Source of the DNA: Phallusia mammillata
Lineage: Eukaryota > Chordata > Ascidiacea > Phlebobranchia > Ascidiidae
Length of the DNA stretch: 64,000 bases
Direction of reading: 5' to 3'
Assembly (NCBI GenBank): GCA_003260075.1
Contig: QLIY01000770.1
Span: forward strand, 9,281 to 73,280
Part shown: positions 13,220-24,400 of the stretch, one piece after another
Layout of the letters: each line of letters starts with the position of its first letter
How positions within the stretch are numbered: position 1 is the first letter of the stretch
Position numbers and translations under genes: made by a program
The notes under the pieces: generated by a model
Seen by the model: only the letters and a program-made list of their open reading frames with translations
Told to the model about the DNA's origin: nothing
The model's database searches: none

Positions 13220-13308
13220 CTGCAAAATCGCCACATCTATTTCTTATTGAATAATATGTCTGTATTCATCCAACACAGTGCGTTATTGGACCAGATCCGT
13301 ATTTTACT
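13220..13308 (-). pseudogene. Dead copy of an intelectin-like exon (second repeat copy)
   Basis: Same as 2810-2898: an 89-bp exon relic with an in-frame TGA after the HCVG motif and an intact GTAAG donor. Confidence 0.75.
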
Positions 13309-14399
13309 GTACAAAGCAGACAATTTTTTTTCTCTAAAAAATGATATTCTGTCAGCAGTAGTATTTAATACCGAGCATTGTTTCATCACTCAAATCACTG
13401 TTTAAAGTTGATGAAGCCGAAATGCACAGAAATGTCCCCTTATTTCGCAAACGTTTCCACTGTCTATCCAACTCACGTTGTTTACATTAAAGAATCTACG
13501 GAACACACAAAACAACCGTTTGGCAGCTAATTGGTGTATTGTTCTTTTTTGGTCAAATGTCCAATTAATTGTATTTTCATTTTTATTATTTTTTAGCAAA
13601 GCAATACTCTCTCTTGTAATGTACAGTTAATAAGACCAACAAAGAACCACAATCACTTGTGTATACATAAGTTCAACCAATTTACTTTCCGCCCAACTTT
13701 GATACCACTGGCAGAACAAAGTCTTACCCGAAACGAACAAAATTCAAATCCGCAAAGGGCGAGTCAATTAAAATTACATACCCCATCCTATAACATCTCA
13801 TAAAAATACAAACGCCATCCAATAGCAGCAACAGCTCGGTAAATGAGTAAAAGTTACATTTTGTTGTAAGTCCGAACAAACTTAATTTCTCACCACGCGA
13901 TGGCGCAAGATATTATAAAAAAAAACGAAATCATCGGCAAAGAAAAATTGACGTAGATACCGATAGAAATAACCAATAGGGTTAGGTCTTCACGTGCTTG
14001 TTGCCCAAAAATTAGCATTTAATAATACGCCTGTATAGTACCCAAGACCTGTTGAATTTTAAAATGAGTGTGCCGTGATCGCTGAAAACTTGCGTGCTTT
14101 CAGTTATAATTTGTGTTTATCTTTACTTTCCAAAAATAGTAACAACCCACCGACGGTTTAAAAGGCCTGCAAACTATTTTTGTATCAACCATTGTAGCGT
14201 TATTGAAGTTATAAATGCTTCGTGGATGATTTTGTTAATCACCCTCGAATTTGGCTTAAAAAATCGTGTGTCAATAAAATACAGTATGGAAACGAATCTT
14301 TGTTGGTTTACTGTTCTAAAAGTGTTTTTTTTTTACATTTTGCGTGATTAGTGAAAAAAAACAGGTTGTTGTTTGATTCGCGCCTTTTTGCGTACCATT

Positions 14400-16080
14400 C
14401 GCAAATTTTAACATAAAATTAAGTATTTCAGCGTTGTACAGGCGCTCGTGATAGGGACCTTGTCGGTTTTATTGTGCTAAAATATTACTGTTGTTTCCTT
14501 GGTGGGTTTCAAGTTTCGACTGACATAAAAACGAGGTGCCGATCACTTTCTGTGACCTTTAACATGTATAGCGTGACAAAGCTGAAACGAACAGGAGAAT
14601 GAGAAACAAAACGGTTCCGTCTTTTTGTTTAAGTGTGATCTATTGTGTGCATTTTAAATATGTGTGGGAGGTGAAGCACTGACGTCAACTTCATTTGTGT
14701 TGTTGTAAGGGGCCCATATTTGGTAAAACTATGCTATGGTGTTCGTTTAGTGTGCGTTGCCCTAAACGGATTGGTAACATAATGATGTAACCTCTTTCGT
14801 TGTGTATTCTGTGTCAACATCGACTTATTTACTAGCATAACTTGCTCCGAATAGTAATGATAATTGTTAAATTGATAAAATTTGGTTACACGGACATGTT
14901 TAATTGCTTAATTAAAATGAATACATAGACTTGTTTTTTGAAACATCACGCACAACAACCTTTATCAAACTGATGTAACATGGCGGAATTAGCCATGATT
15001 GGCCCGAAATCTGAAAATGAGCAGTGACAACTGTACTGTATAGCATTATGAAGTGTACGGGAACTGAAACGTACACAAAGGGAAACAGAATCGCCTGGAT
15101 TGCGGTCGGTTTGACGCAAAACCCAAAGGAATAAAAGGAAATTAGAAGCCTTTGCACAGGCCACAGAATCAAATCTAACGCCCGAAGGTCTTCGTTTCAT
15201 TTGGTTCAATTAAGGTGAAGAAGGCATGATATTTTGATAGGTTCATGATAGGTTTACTATTAAAACGGGGGTAGCCCTGCTGGGCGTAAACAGTTTTTAA
15301 AATTCTTTTAAAACACACATTTGCAATTAAACACAATCTTGTTTTAGTCCGAGTAATGTCGCGAACGGTAACAGTCACAGTAGACAAAGTGTGTAACATC
15401 CAACACTTAATTTTAACGCATGTAGCGTATCAGACGTTCTATATTTTAATTTCGGGCGCGTCGGTATCAATTCTACAACATTTTTGTGTTATATGTACTA
15501 CACGGTTACGTGAAAGGGGATTCTGCATGTATCGAAATGTACCCGAGCGACAATGTCATCTGTTTGTCCCTTATCCAAGCCTGCACTTCCCACTCAGCGT
15601 TGTACATGCGCTCGCAATAGGTAACCTTGTCGATGTTATTCCTTCGCGGATTTCAAGTGTCGACTAACTTACAACATAGGGTGCCGATCACGTTCTAGTT
15701 TGTCATCTGAAATGCAACAGGATATATACATCTACACACAATTATAATGCAAATGTTCATCTTTCCTTCTATTCGAGATATGAAAGTAATTTTTAAATTT
15801 CCTAATATGTGGAAACTGTTAACAGCTTTTTTATGTCACAAAATTTATTGTTAGGAGTCGATTTTCTCTGTTGCCGTGTTTGTCCGTTATTTGTTCAGCT
15901 GTTCGTTGCCACGCACTTTGCGCTGTCAATGGTTATTTGCGCACTCGATCTCGTGTTGTATAATGTTTTTGTTGGCAAAACGAAGTGCCGATCACTTTCT
16001 ATTTTGTCATCTGAAACTTAGCAACGGGACAAATACATATCATAATCTGTTTAATGCTGCTTTGTCTGTCTTGTAATGTG
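14400..16080. repeat. Degraded copy of the repeat unit, membrane ORF mostly deleted
   Basis: Bases about 14830-15560 align in order with 840-1800. However, the segment matching 1011-1507, which holds most of the 976-1212 ORF and its splice sites, is missing. The join runs directly from GGCCCGAA to ATCTGAAAATGAGC. A block containing GTGCCGATCAC followed by a C/T-rich TTCT occurs three times (near 14535, 15681 and 15986). Plus-strand ORFs here (for example 15356-15667) are not conserved as protein between copies, so I do not call a gene. Confidence 0.6.
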
Positions 16081-16373
16081 ATATAAGTTTTTGTTGAAAA
16101 GATTATGGCAACAATTGTGATGTAGTCAGCCATGTTAACACAAAGGACGAGAACAAAGATTATATCGTTGGCACATCGTTTTGAAAAACATAATTTAGAT
16201 CTTGCCTGTGGTTTTAGATCTTGCCAAGTGTTTTAACTTTAACAAATTTGTGGGTATACCGAGCTGTATCATCGAAAAAGATTGGAACAAAGTGAAATTT
16301 GTTAAATTATGTGTCAACATGACATAGTTACGAATAGAAAAACATGGCTGGTATGTACAGAAATGTAGTTTGC

Positions 16374-16559
16374 TTAATTTTTTTGTCTTTTTGTTGACCC
16401 AATGGCAGTCGCACAAAGAAATACTCCAACTCCAACTGCACCTCCAGTAACTCCAGCCAAAACTACCAATGCCACCATCGTAGCAAGACCAACGCCACCA
16501 CCGCCGCCGCCGCCATTGTTGTAGTTCATATTTTGAATGTAAATCCTGTTGTCAGCCAT
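16374..16559 (-). CDS. Gly-rich small membrane protein, 61 aa
   Basis: I do not recognise this protein. Starting at the second ATG (16559) it has 61 residues: a polar N-terminus with Asn and Tyr, a run of seven Gly, a Val/Ala/Leu/Gly membrane segment (about residues 22-50), and a basic end (STKRQKN). I chose this start because a strong acceptor (TTTCTTTTTACCAG) ends at 16576, 16 bases upstream of it, and removes the first in-frame ATG at 16598. A possible 5' exon ends at a GTAAAT donor near 17177, preceded by a TATAAA-like element. Glycine runs in a repeat-rich region can be fortuitous, so the call is tentative. Confidence 0.45.
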   Translation of the reverse strand: MADNRIYIQNMNYNNGGGGGGGVGLATMVALVVLAGVTGGAVGVGVFLCATAIGSTKRQKN

Positions 16560-17756
16560 TGTCACAGTGTTTCTTCTGGTAAAAAGAAACGAAACCAAAT
16601 CAATGCATTTTCCGCCAACATTTAGGACCTCACCAGCCTAAGAAACAAACTTATCTTGTCAAATGTAGTGCTGATGAGATCACAATTTCATTTTTTCGTT
16701 ATTTTTTTAGAACATGGTTCTTTACATACAATAAACAAACGGCTTAATTAAAGCATACTAACATACAAAGTTTCCTGAAAAATATGTGATGAAAACTTTG
16801 AGCTGCTACTTGTATAGCACACAATCAAATGTTAATTAATACATAGTTTCATTTTATTGCCTAGAATGCGTTGCTGGCAAACTGGGGTTTTAATGGAGTT
16901 TTAATATGAGTACAATTGTCCTGACACCAATAGTTAATCGTTAATGTCATTAGTTCTGCTTATTAAACAATATTGTTTCTTCCTGTTTGCAAATTTTATT
17001 AGTATGAATGGAGGAGTTGGTGTGTAAACGTATATTTGAAAAAGAAAAAAAGACTGATAATGGAAGTGAATCCTTATTGGTCAGAGATGCGCAACAATTT
17101 AAACAAATTCTTCTACCCCGTGGCAGATCGCAACGATAAATTACCTTCTTTATCAACTAAGTTACTACAGTATATTTACCTGCAAAAACATGCTTTATAC
17201 TCCCCGGTTGAAAACCATTTTTTAAAAGCTATCAAATGTTAGGTGAGATGGTTTACCCTAGTCCCCAACAGCTGTTTGTGCAGAAACGAAATTCAAAAAT
17301 TGCAAATTGTAAGATATGTTCGTGTGACTGGTCGTGTAATAAAAAGGTCGTCTGTCGCAATTGCTTCTCTTGGTTAACGTAAAAAAAGTTACGAAATCTG
17401 TGAAGATGTTTTTAATCCGGCAAGTTAATTTGAGAACAGACACGTATGTACGTAGAAAATAACGTGTGACATATTGAACGGTTCTGTATCGTTAATTCAA
17501 CAGTGTTTCGTTTGGGTTTTCTCGCATACATTACTTTTGCTTTTCTTTTTTAAGACTGTTTTGGTGGTGTTGTACGTTTTGACGTGATACATTGCATAAA
17601 CACAGTCGAACATACTACATGTAAGTACAATTTTGCATTTTTGTGTGTAATATTTTATTTTGTAAATACTGTATTTGCAAGCATGGTTTATAATCAAAGC
17701 TTTGATACATGTGATTTTAAAGCGTAGAACAAAACATTGTAAACATGGTATAATAT

Positions 17757-17850
17757 TCCTTTTCCTCACCAACAACAGGAGGGTATATGCAATGTCAGTA
17801 CCACGAGATGTGACACAAAAAACACATTTTTTGTTAAGTTGTTGTTTCTG
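17757..17850 (-). pseudogene. Relic of the last exon of an intelectin-like gene
   Basis: On the minus strand this segment matches the end of gene C (21550-21462). The shared parts are the TTAACAAAA..TGTGTTTT acceptor region and a decayed version of the TLLLFVR-coding end. The middle is deleted and the stop is lost. Flanking sequence 17575-17740 also matches 19860-20050, so this is part of an old duplication. Confidence 0.55.
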
Positions 17851-18872
17851 TATCTAAAGTCTTTCGAGTTCGATGTTTTTTCTTTGACGGACGAGAGGCC
17901 AATTTATCACGGCATAACAAGCATTTGATTAAGTGTTAAGTCACGCACAATTTTGTGCTTCCAAAGTTGAAATTACTGTGAACATGGTGGACCCATGTTT
18001 AGTATTTACAAATACAAAGCCTCCAAACTTGTAATGTTGGGAGAACGGTCCGTGTAAACCTAAGCAGTAGCGTGGCTTGTGAGCGTTTAGTCAAATAAGA
18101 TTGTCCACAAGCTTGTGTTTTTTGGCGAAATATTTTACTAAGAATTGTAATATTTACCAATTTTAAAAATTTTACGTATCCGACTACGAAAAATCGGAAT
18201 ATTAAAATAAACGGCCGCAATGGCACTAACGAAAGTTGTAATCGTACAAAATGAAATAATTTAGTTGTTTATTTTAAACAATCTAAATTTACTTTAACTG
18301 CTCATTGACTGCTTAGCGAATCCCATGTTGCGAGGCTTTTACAATCCCCTGACTACTACGAACCACACACGGCGAATACATTCAGAACTCTTTAATTGTT
18401 GTTTTAGGTGGGGGGACATGAAATTTTATTCGAGTATGTTTTGTACCTGCGACGAAACCAAACAGCGTTTCCTTTTTAAAAGCTGTCTCTCATACATTGC
18501 TCAAGCTTTTAAATTTTATACACTGGATTGGTTGGGTTGTACGCTATGACATGCACAAACACTAAAACAATATGTCATCAAATAAGAAAACTGACACTGA
18601 GTTGAAAATTGAGCACCAGTCAAAATAAAAACTTTGATTACATGCGAAAAAATAACAACAAAATTTTAAAGTGGGCTACATTTAATACAATAAATGCTCC
18701 TCTATAGTGTATTTACACTTATAAAATGCTTAAAAATATTTAAGCACACAGCACCATTGATTTAAGCAAGCTTTCGGCAGTTCCGTTTTACACTATGCGT
18801 TTGTGAAGCTATTGTAAAGCTGGACATAGAAATTCAACACAATTAAACAGTACTAATTGCAACTAAAACATG

Positions 18873-19292
18873 TCACTGAATTGTGCAATCGTCACGCCTT
18901 ATTTTCGTACTAAATTCTAACATTGGTTTTTGTCTTCTCTTGATTTCTGCACTCTCGATTTGAAGTTGTTCTCGTCGATGAAGTAACTCGAATTGCTTTT
19001 CCTGTGCTGCAGAATGGTCTTGTCTTCTTCTTTCTTCCAAGACTAACTCAGCTTGTTTTATCTCGAATTGTTGTTTTTGCTTCCGTTCCTTGGCTTCCAG
19101 CTGATATTTATTTATTTTTAATTTGTTCAATTCCGCCTCTTGTTGTGTTTTTTCTCGCTCCATCATGTAACCAAGGATCATTTTTGCAACTAAATAAATG
19201 ACCACGGCAGCAAGACACATAAACAAAGCATAGTTACTAATCCCAAGAAATAATGATCCAAATGTAGCAACAAAGGCGTCGCCCATTTGCAT
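18873..19292 (-). CDS. Single-pass membrane protein with cytosolic coiled coil, 139 aa
   Basis: I do not recognise the family. The uninterrupted 139-residue frame has a clear design. A short N-terminus leads into a hydrophobic segment (about residues 20-42), followed by roughly 85 residues dominated by Glu, Gln, Lys and Arg with heptad-like spacing, and a short C-terminal tail. This predicts a membrane-anchored, long helical coiled coil facing the cytosol. It is the longest ORF in the first 21 kb and its composition is unlike random AT-rich sequence, so it is the most credible small gene there. The start could also be the Met at 19286. It lies about 2.2 kb downstream of gene C on the same strand. 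No splice sites were needed. Confidence 0.6.
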   Translation of the reverse strand: MQMGDAFVATFGSLFLGISNYALFMCLAAVVIYLVAKMILGYMMEREKTQQEAELNKLKINKYQLEAKERKQKQQFEIKQAELVLEERRRQDHSAAQEKQFELLHRREQLQIESAEIKRRQKPMLEFSTKIRRDDCTIQ

Positions 19293-19859
19293 GTTGCTTT
19301 TCTCCTACTGCCCTTTTGCTTAGATTGTAGCAACAAGAATCGGCAAAGTTTTAACAATATAGTTTTCAGTTTCAGTAGTATTTACAATAAGATGTCTAAG
19401 CATTTTCTGCGAAAAGTCAACAGTCACGTGAAGCGGTTTTACACCATGTACCAACAACTGTGTTGTGTTGTATTACAGTTCACATGTAAGCAAACCCAAG
19501 TCAGCTTCAATACGACGAGTCATGCGAAACCAAGGTTAAACCTTATGTTGGCCGTTATTGCATTTTTTGCATTTAAAATAGAGGAGACACATTTTTCTGC
19601 TCGGCAGTTGAATTAGGACCATAGTGTTCTGTGGTTTAACATTGTTGAGTAAACAACACGCGAAGTGTATGTAAAAAAGGATTCTTGGAAGATTTTTATT
19701 TCCATTTCATACCGAGTGTGTGTTTGCACTCACATTAACATCAAAATCAAGTGGCTGATGTTCAAGCGAGCAGTTTTTCATCATTTTATTAAAATCGTAT
19801 TACCTACAGTTTCAGTCCGAATACATGGGCAATTTAGATCGTTTAGTCAAGTTCAGTAA

Positions 19860-20050
19860 TGGCAACAACTGTGTTGCAAGTTATGACTAAAGAGAGTATA
19901 TAAACATAGTACAACATACTACATTTGAGGAAAATTTTGTATATTTATGTGTAATATCTTATTTGTGTAAATCACGGTTTTTGCAAATGCGGTTGACATT
20001 CAATGCCTGATTACATGTGAATCAAAGCGCAGAACAAAACATAGCAATCA
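19860..20050. repeat. Diverged duplicate of 17575-17740
   Basis: The two segments share ACATACTACAT, TGTGTAATAT.TTATTT and GCGTAGAACAAAACAT-like blocks in the same order. The match supports duplication of the region downstream of gene C. No gene was found here or in 20050-21400. Confidence 0.5.
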
Positions 20051-21413
20051 AGCTAGTTTTATATATTGATTGGAGTCATGACATTTTGTTAGTCTGTTGT
20101 GACTAGAAACACGTAATTTTGCAGTTTGGTGTACCAAACCTTAAATTTGTACATTCCATCCTTAATTGGTACAACGTGTTACTTTAATGAACACGATATG
20201 TGGAAAGATTGTCATCTTTGTGGAATCGCTCTGAACCGACTATATCTGTTTGCAAATGTCTGAAATGTTATTTTGCCAGGTACAAGGTCAGTGTTGCACT
20301 TGTTTTCTTCTGGGAGCAGTCTGTGTAATAAACTTAAGGTTTGCAGAGATGGTTAAATTCCACGTGAACATGTATTGTGTGCAAGTCGCTTTGTGTATGA
20401 TTTTCCATTGTGTATGTCGTCTTGATTTTCAAGCTGTCAATCAAACTTTCGGGCCTAAACGGGCTTCACAAAAACAACTCCGTTTCAAGGTAACTTGACA
20501 TCAGCTGGCAACCTTTGTGTATTTGGTTTGAATTATGACAATAGGACTCCTCTGATAAATGGAGCCATAGCAACGTACAACCAAATATAATCAGTTTTAC
20601 CGTGCTGTACCAAACTTTGTTATAACTTAACACTTAGATGGCTTTGTTTAAGTTTGTTCATTTTCTCTGTTTCTTGTAAAGTAAAGGCTTAGTTCGTTAC
20701 TAAATCAGCTTATATATCTGGTTAAAAAACGAGGTTTTAACTTCAAGTTGAAAAGAAACTTTACAAAAACTGGCAACCTGATAAACGACATATTGATAGG
20801 GATGGTTTAGTAATATGGCTTGTGCATGTCATCTAAGTCCAATTAAATTTCCCCTATGTTATGGTAAAACTTCATGCTTGAGTAACAACACGTGCAAGTA
20901 CTAAACCACAAACAAATGTAACTAACAATCTGTGTCGCAAAATTTCTGTAAACAAGTAAGGTACTTCATTTTTGGTATTTATTCGACTCTTAAAAACAGG
21001 TGAAGCTAGCGATTGATTGAAATTGTGTTAAACTTGTAATCACATCACTGCATCTTGCATTTTGTTTTTCACAACCAATCAGCGTATTTCGACATTATTA
21101 GGAAGTCTTATTAGGTTTCTTGTGTATTTGTTTTGAACGGTGGGCGACAGAAAACGGGTAATGAATGAAATCACAGCAAACCACAGGCAAAGTATAAACA
21201 TTTAGGCGTCGTCGCAACCGAAACAACACGTCTTTTAAATGAGCAACTTTGTATCACATTAGCGTTTCTTTTCACAGCAAAGTTTTCGCAAACATTTAAA
21301 TTCAAATAAATATTACAATAGATTAAAAGCGACAACATGTTTGACATTTAAAATTTATTTATTTAAACTAGCCTACTTGCTTTCTTGCCTGCTAAAGCAT
21401 TTTACACTACATG

Positions 21414-21419
21414 TTTATT
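21414..21419 (-). terminator. Polyadenylation signal AATAAA, gene C
   Basis: A canonical AATAAA on the minus strand, 42 bases after the stop codon of gene C. This gives a very short 3' UTR. No competing signal lies between. Confidence 0.6.
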
Positions 21420-21461
21420 TTTAAAGTGCTGTGCATCCCGTAAAATACTAAGTTCATTCCT

Positions 21462-24400
21462 TTATCTCACAAACAACAGAAGGGTGGATGTTATATCAGT
21501 GGCTCCAGATGGGGTTCGTTTCTTGTTGTGTTCGATAAGCTGATCCCAAGCTAAAACACATTTTGTTAAGTTTTGTTTCGGTGTTTCGAGTGAAATGATT
21601 TGCTTAAAAAGCCGAGAGGCTAATTTATTACAGCAATCCAAACAGCTGATTACATCTGATAATAAAATTACTGTGGACCGTTGTTCAGTATTTACCATCT
21701 AGAAACGACCACAGATATGTCATAATAATAGTAATCTCTTGTAACGTTAGATGGTCTGTCCCTCAATGCCTTATATGTAACCCTGTAGCTCAGCGCGTGT
21801 GGGGGGGGGGCTTCAGTATTTACCATCTAGAAACCACCACAGATATGTCATAATAATAGTAATCTCTCGTAACGTTAGAAGGTCTGTCCCTCAATGCCTT
21901 ATATGTAACCCTGTAGCTCAGCGCGTGTAAACCTAAGCAGTATCGCCATCTTCTGGGCGCTTTGTAAAATAAGATGGTCCACAAGATTGTGTTTTTAGCG
22001 AATAGTTTACTATTTTAAACAAATGATACCAAAGGGGGCAAATAAATAAAACAGTTTGAAAATCATATTAAAGCTTCAGATATTCTTACCTGCAAAATCG
22101 CCACATCTATTTCTCAACGAATAATGTGTCTGAACTCCTCCAACACAATGCATTGATGGATCAGATCCGTCTTTAACTCTAAAGTAAAACATGATTTTTA
22201 TTTCTGGGAAATTCATTTAGCAGTTTTTAATGCAGATCAAATTGTTTGTAGCATAGGCACAGTATCAATAAACATCTTTGAATTGCAATCTGGTTAGATT
22301 AGATTCTTTGCTGTAAATTGATCAAGCCTAAATGCACTAAAATGCCCCTCGAAAGTGAAGCTAAAAGATCTCAGTCGTTCAACTCATTTTACTCAAAACT
22401 ATTTAGAGACTAAAAATTTCACCCAAACCCTTTAAGTGATATATTTAGATTCTTTATGACAAAACCATACAGAAGACAATCAGATTTTAACGCTATATGT
22501 CTTTTTAACATAATTAATGGATTTTGGGTTACTAAGCTCCCTTACCACAAAGAACAGTAACTTTAGTAATGATGGCCTATCTGTTTTTTATAACCGTGCA
22601 AAGGTGTGGGACACGAAGTCTACACTTACTTGATGCCAGGACAAAGAGCAAACGGATAACCGAGAGAGTCGTATTTGCGAAGCTCGATAAAGCCCGGTGT
22701 AACATTTCTGATGGAGTCCGACATTTCGCCTTTGATGAACTTGGCTGGGGAAGATATACTCGGAAACTTAGACAAGTCGTGAGTCTGGTAATTCCCTGCA
22801 AAATGTATCAATCTTGTTAGAACGGGTGTCTAAAATATTTGTAGAGAGAGAAAAAACAAACAGAGAGAGAGAAAGAAAATAAAGTGTGGACTAAGATAGT
22901 TGCAGGGCCCTCACATCGTAAAAAACAGCTTGATCATTTTTACAGAAATACCTCCCATAAAGAAAACTACAACAAAAAAGAGCAACTGATGAATCAGTAA
23001 TTTTCCACAAAGAAAACTTTTTCTTACCGAAACATCCAACCAACTTGGCTAGCATGCTTCGTAACGTGCTGGATGTAGGATTACCACTGCTGCTCCTACA
23101 GGCAAACGACAATGAATATGTGCAAAAACGTTTTAGAAATTAAACAGGCAATTTTATTGCAAGAAGAAAAACAAAACTGTTAGTTTGTCCCCCAGGCACA
23201 TTCAGTCTCTTACTTGGGAAATTCGGTGTAACCGACCATAAACCTTTGCATCTCGCTGGTAAGGTTCAAATATGAGACGAAGGGTTGGGTGTTGTTAAAT
23301 CGATTCAATGGTGTCCTCGTATCCCACAACTAAAAACAACACCGCGAATAGTAGCTTTAAATTCATAGAAGCACTTTTTAATAACAAAAAAAACATCGAG
23401 ATTTGTCAAAATATGTTAATTTTGTTACACAGCAATAAAAAAAGAATCCTGCCTCAACCATCAATGACATAAATATGCAAAACCGGGAACGTATTTCAAA
23501 GTTATTTAAATATTTTAAGCTTGTTAAGCAACTTTAAGATTTATTTCGATGTTTTTTCCATTGTTGAAATTGTTGTAACCTTGTTCAAGTGTAAAACTTT
23601 ATTATGCAGTGCAAACCAAAGCGTTCTAGTTTAATGTGTGATTGACAAAATGCAGACTCCTTTTCTGTGCCGTATTGTTTGGCGGTTTTGAGCAAACACG
23701 TTTTGTGATGGTTTCCAGAAACGAAATTGGCTCGTATAAATCTTGAAGTATTTTGTCTGCATTTACTTAACAAACTCGTTCTAACCTTTGAGCTTCCAAC
23801 GACGAACACCAGACTGCAGTTTGTCGTGCAAGTGTATTGATATTGCATTGAAAAATCGCTATTTGAGAAGTAATATGGATACTTGCTTCTGGACGTTGAT
23901 GCTGATGTGCGAGTCGTCTGTTTGAAAAGATTAAGTTTTCATGAAATTAAATTTCAGCCTTTGGTGTTAGAAAATTAAATTACGTGATTTAAAAATTGAA
24001 AATTAATAATTTTTGGAAACTAACAAGCCCCCAATTATCTTTGACCAATTGAGCGAACAAATTAAATGTTCTTTTTCCAGATAAATGTTAATAATAGCGT
24101 TTTTTAACTTGAACTGCTGTAAGAAGATATTCCTACCATATATAGCCCAAATGTTACGTAAAATAGACATTTTCCTCACACAAAACGGGGGGGGGGTAAT
24201 AGCTTTTTTTAACTTGAACTACGGTAAGAAGATATTCCTATCATATATAGCCCAAATGTTACATAAAATAGACATTTTCCTCACACAAAACGTAGACAAG
24301 CTTTCAAATGTAGATAAATTGTATACATCAAGTCAATTTGTAATTCATTCTAATTGTTTAGGGATTTTACAATGACTGAACAGGGGGGGGGGCCATCAAG

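Larger units (their letters stand above)
10411..13983. repeat. Long direct repeat, copy 2 (partner 1-3573)
   Basis: Near-identical to 1-3573. Unlike copy 1, this copy runs on into unique sequence at 13984 without an N. It carries its own copies of the 78-residue ORF and of the dead lectin exon. Confidence 0.9.

Noticed and set aside
15356..15667. Plus-strand 103-aa ORF starting MSRTVTVTVDK
   Set aside because: The homologous stretch at about 1515-1690 reads a different, shorter frame that stops at TGA/TAA. The protein is not conserved and no splice context supports it.
17158..17216. Possible intelectin penultimate-exon relic (TTTTTGCAG then GTAA)
   Set aside because: Only the last ten or so bases resemble the exon end; upstream sequence does not align. 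It is more likely an unrelated donor, perhaps a 5' exon of the 61-aa ORF.
22577..22801. Minus-strand frames suggesting gene C ends at 22626
   Set aside because: These frames read through the exon donor. The penultimate exon at 22178-22090 and last exon at 21550-21462 continue the protein in phase with the expected lectin C-terminus.
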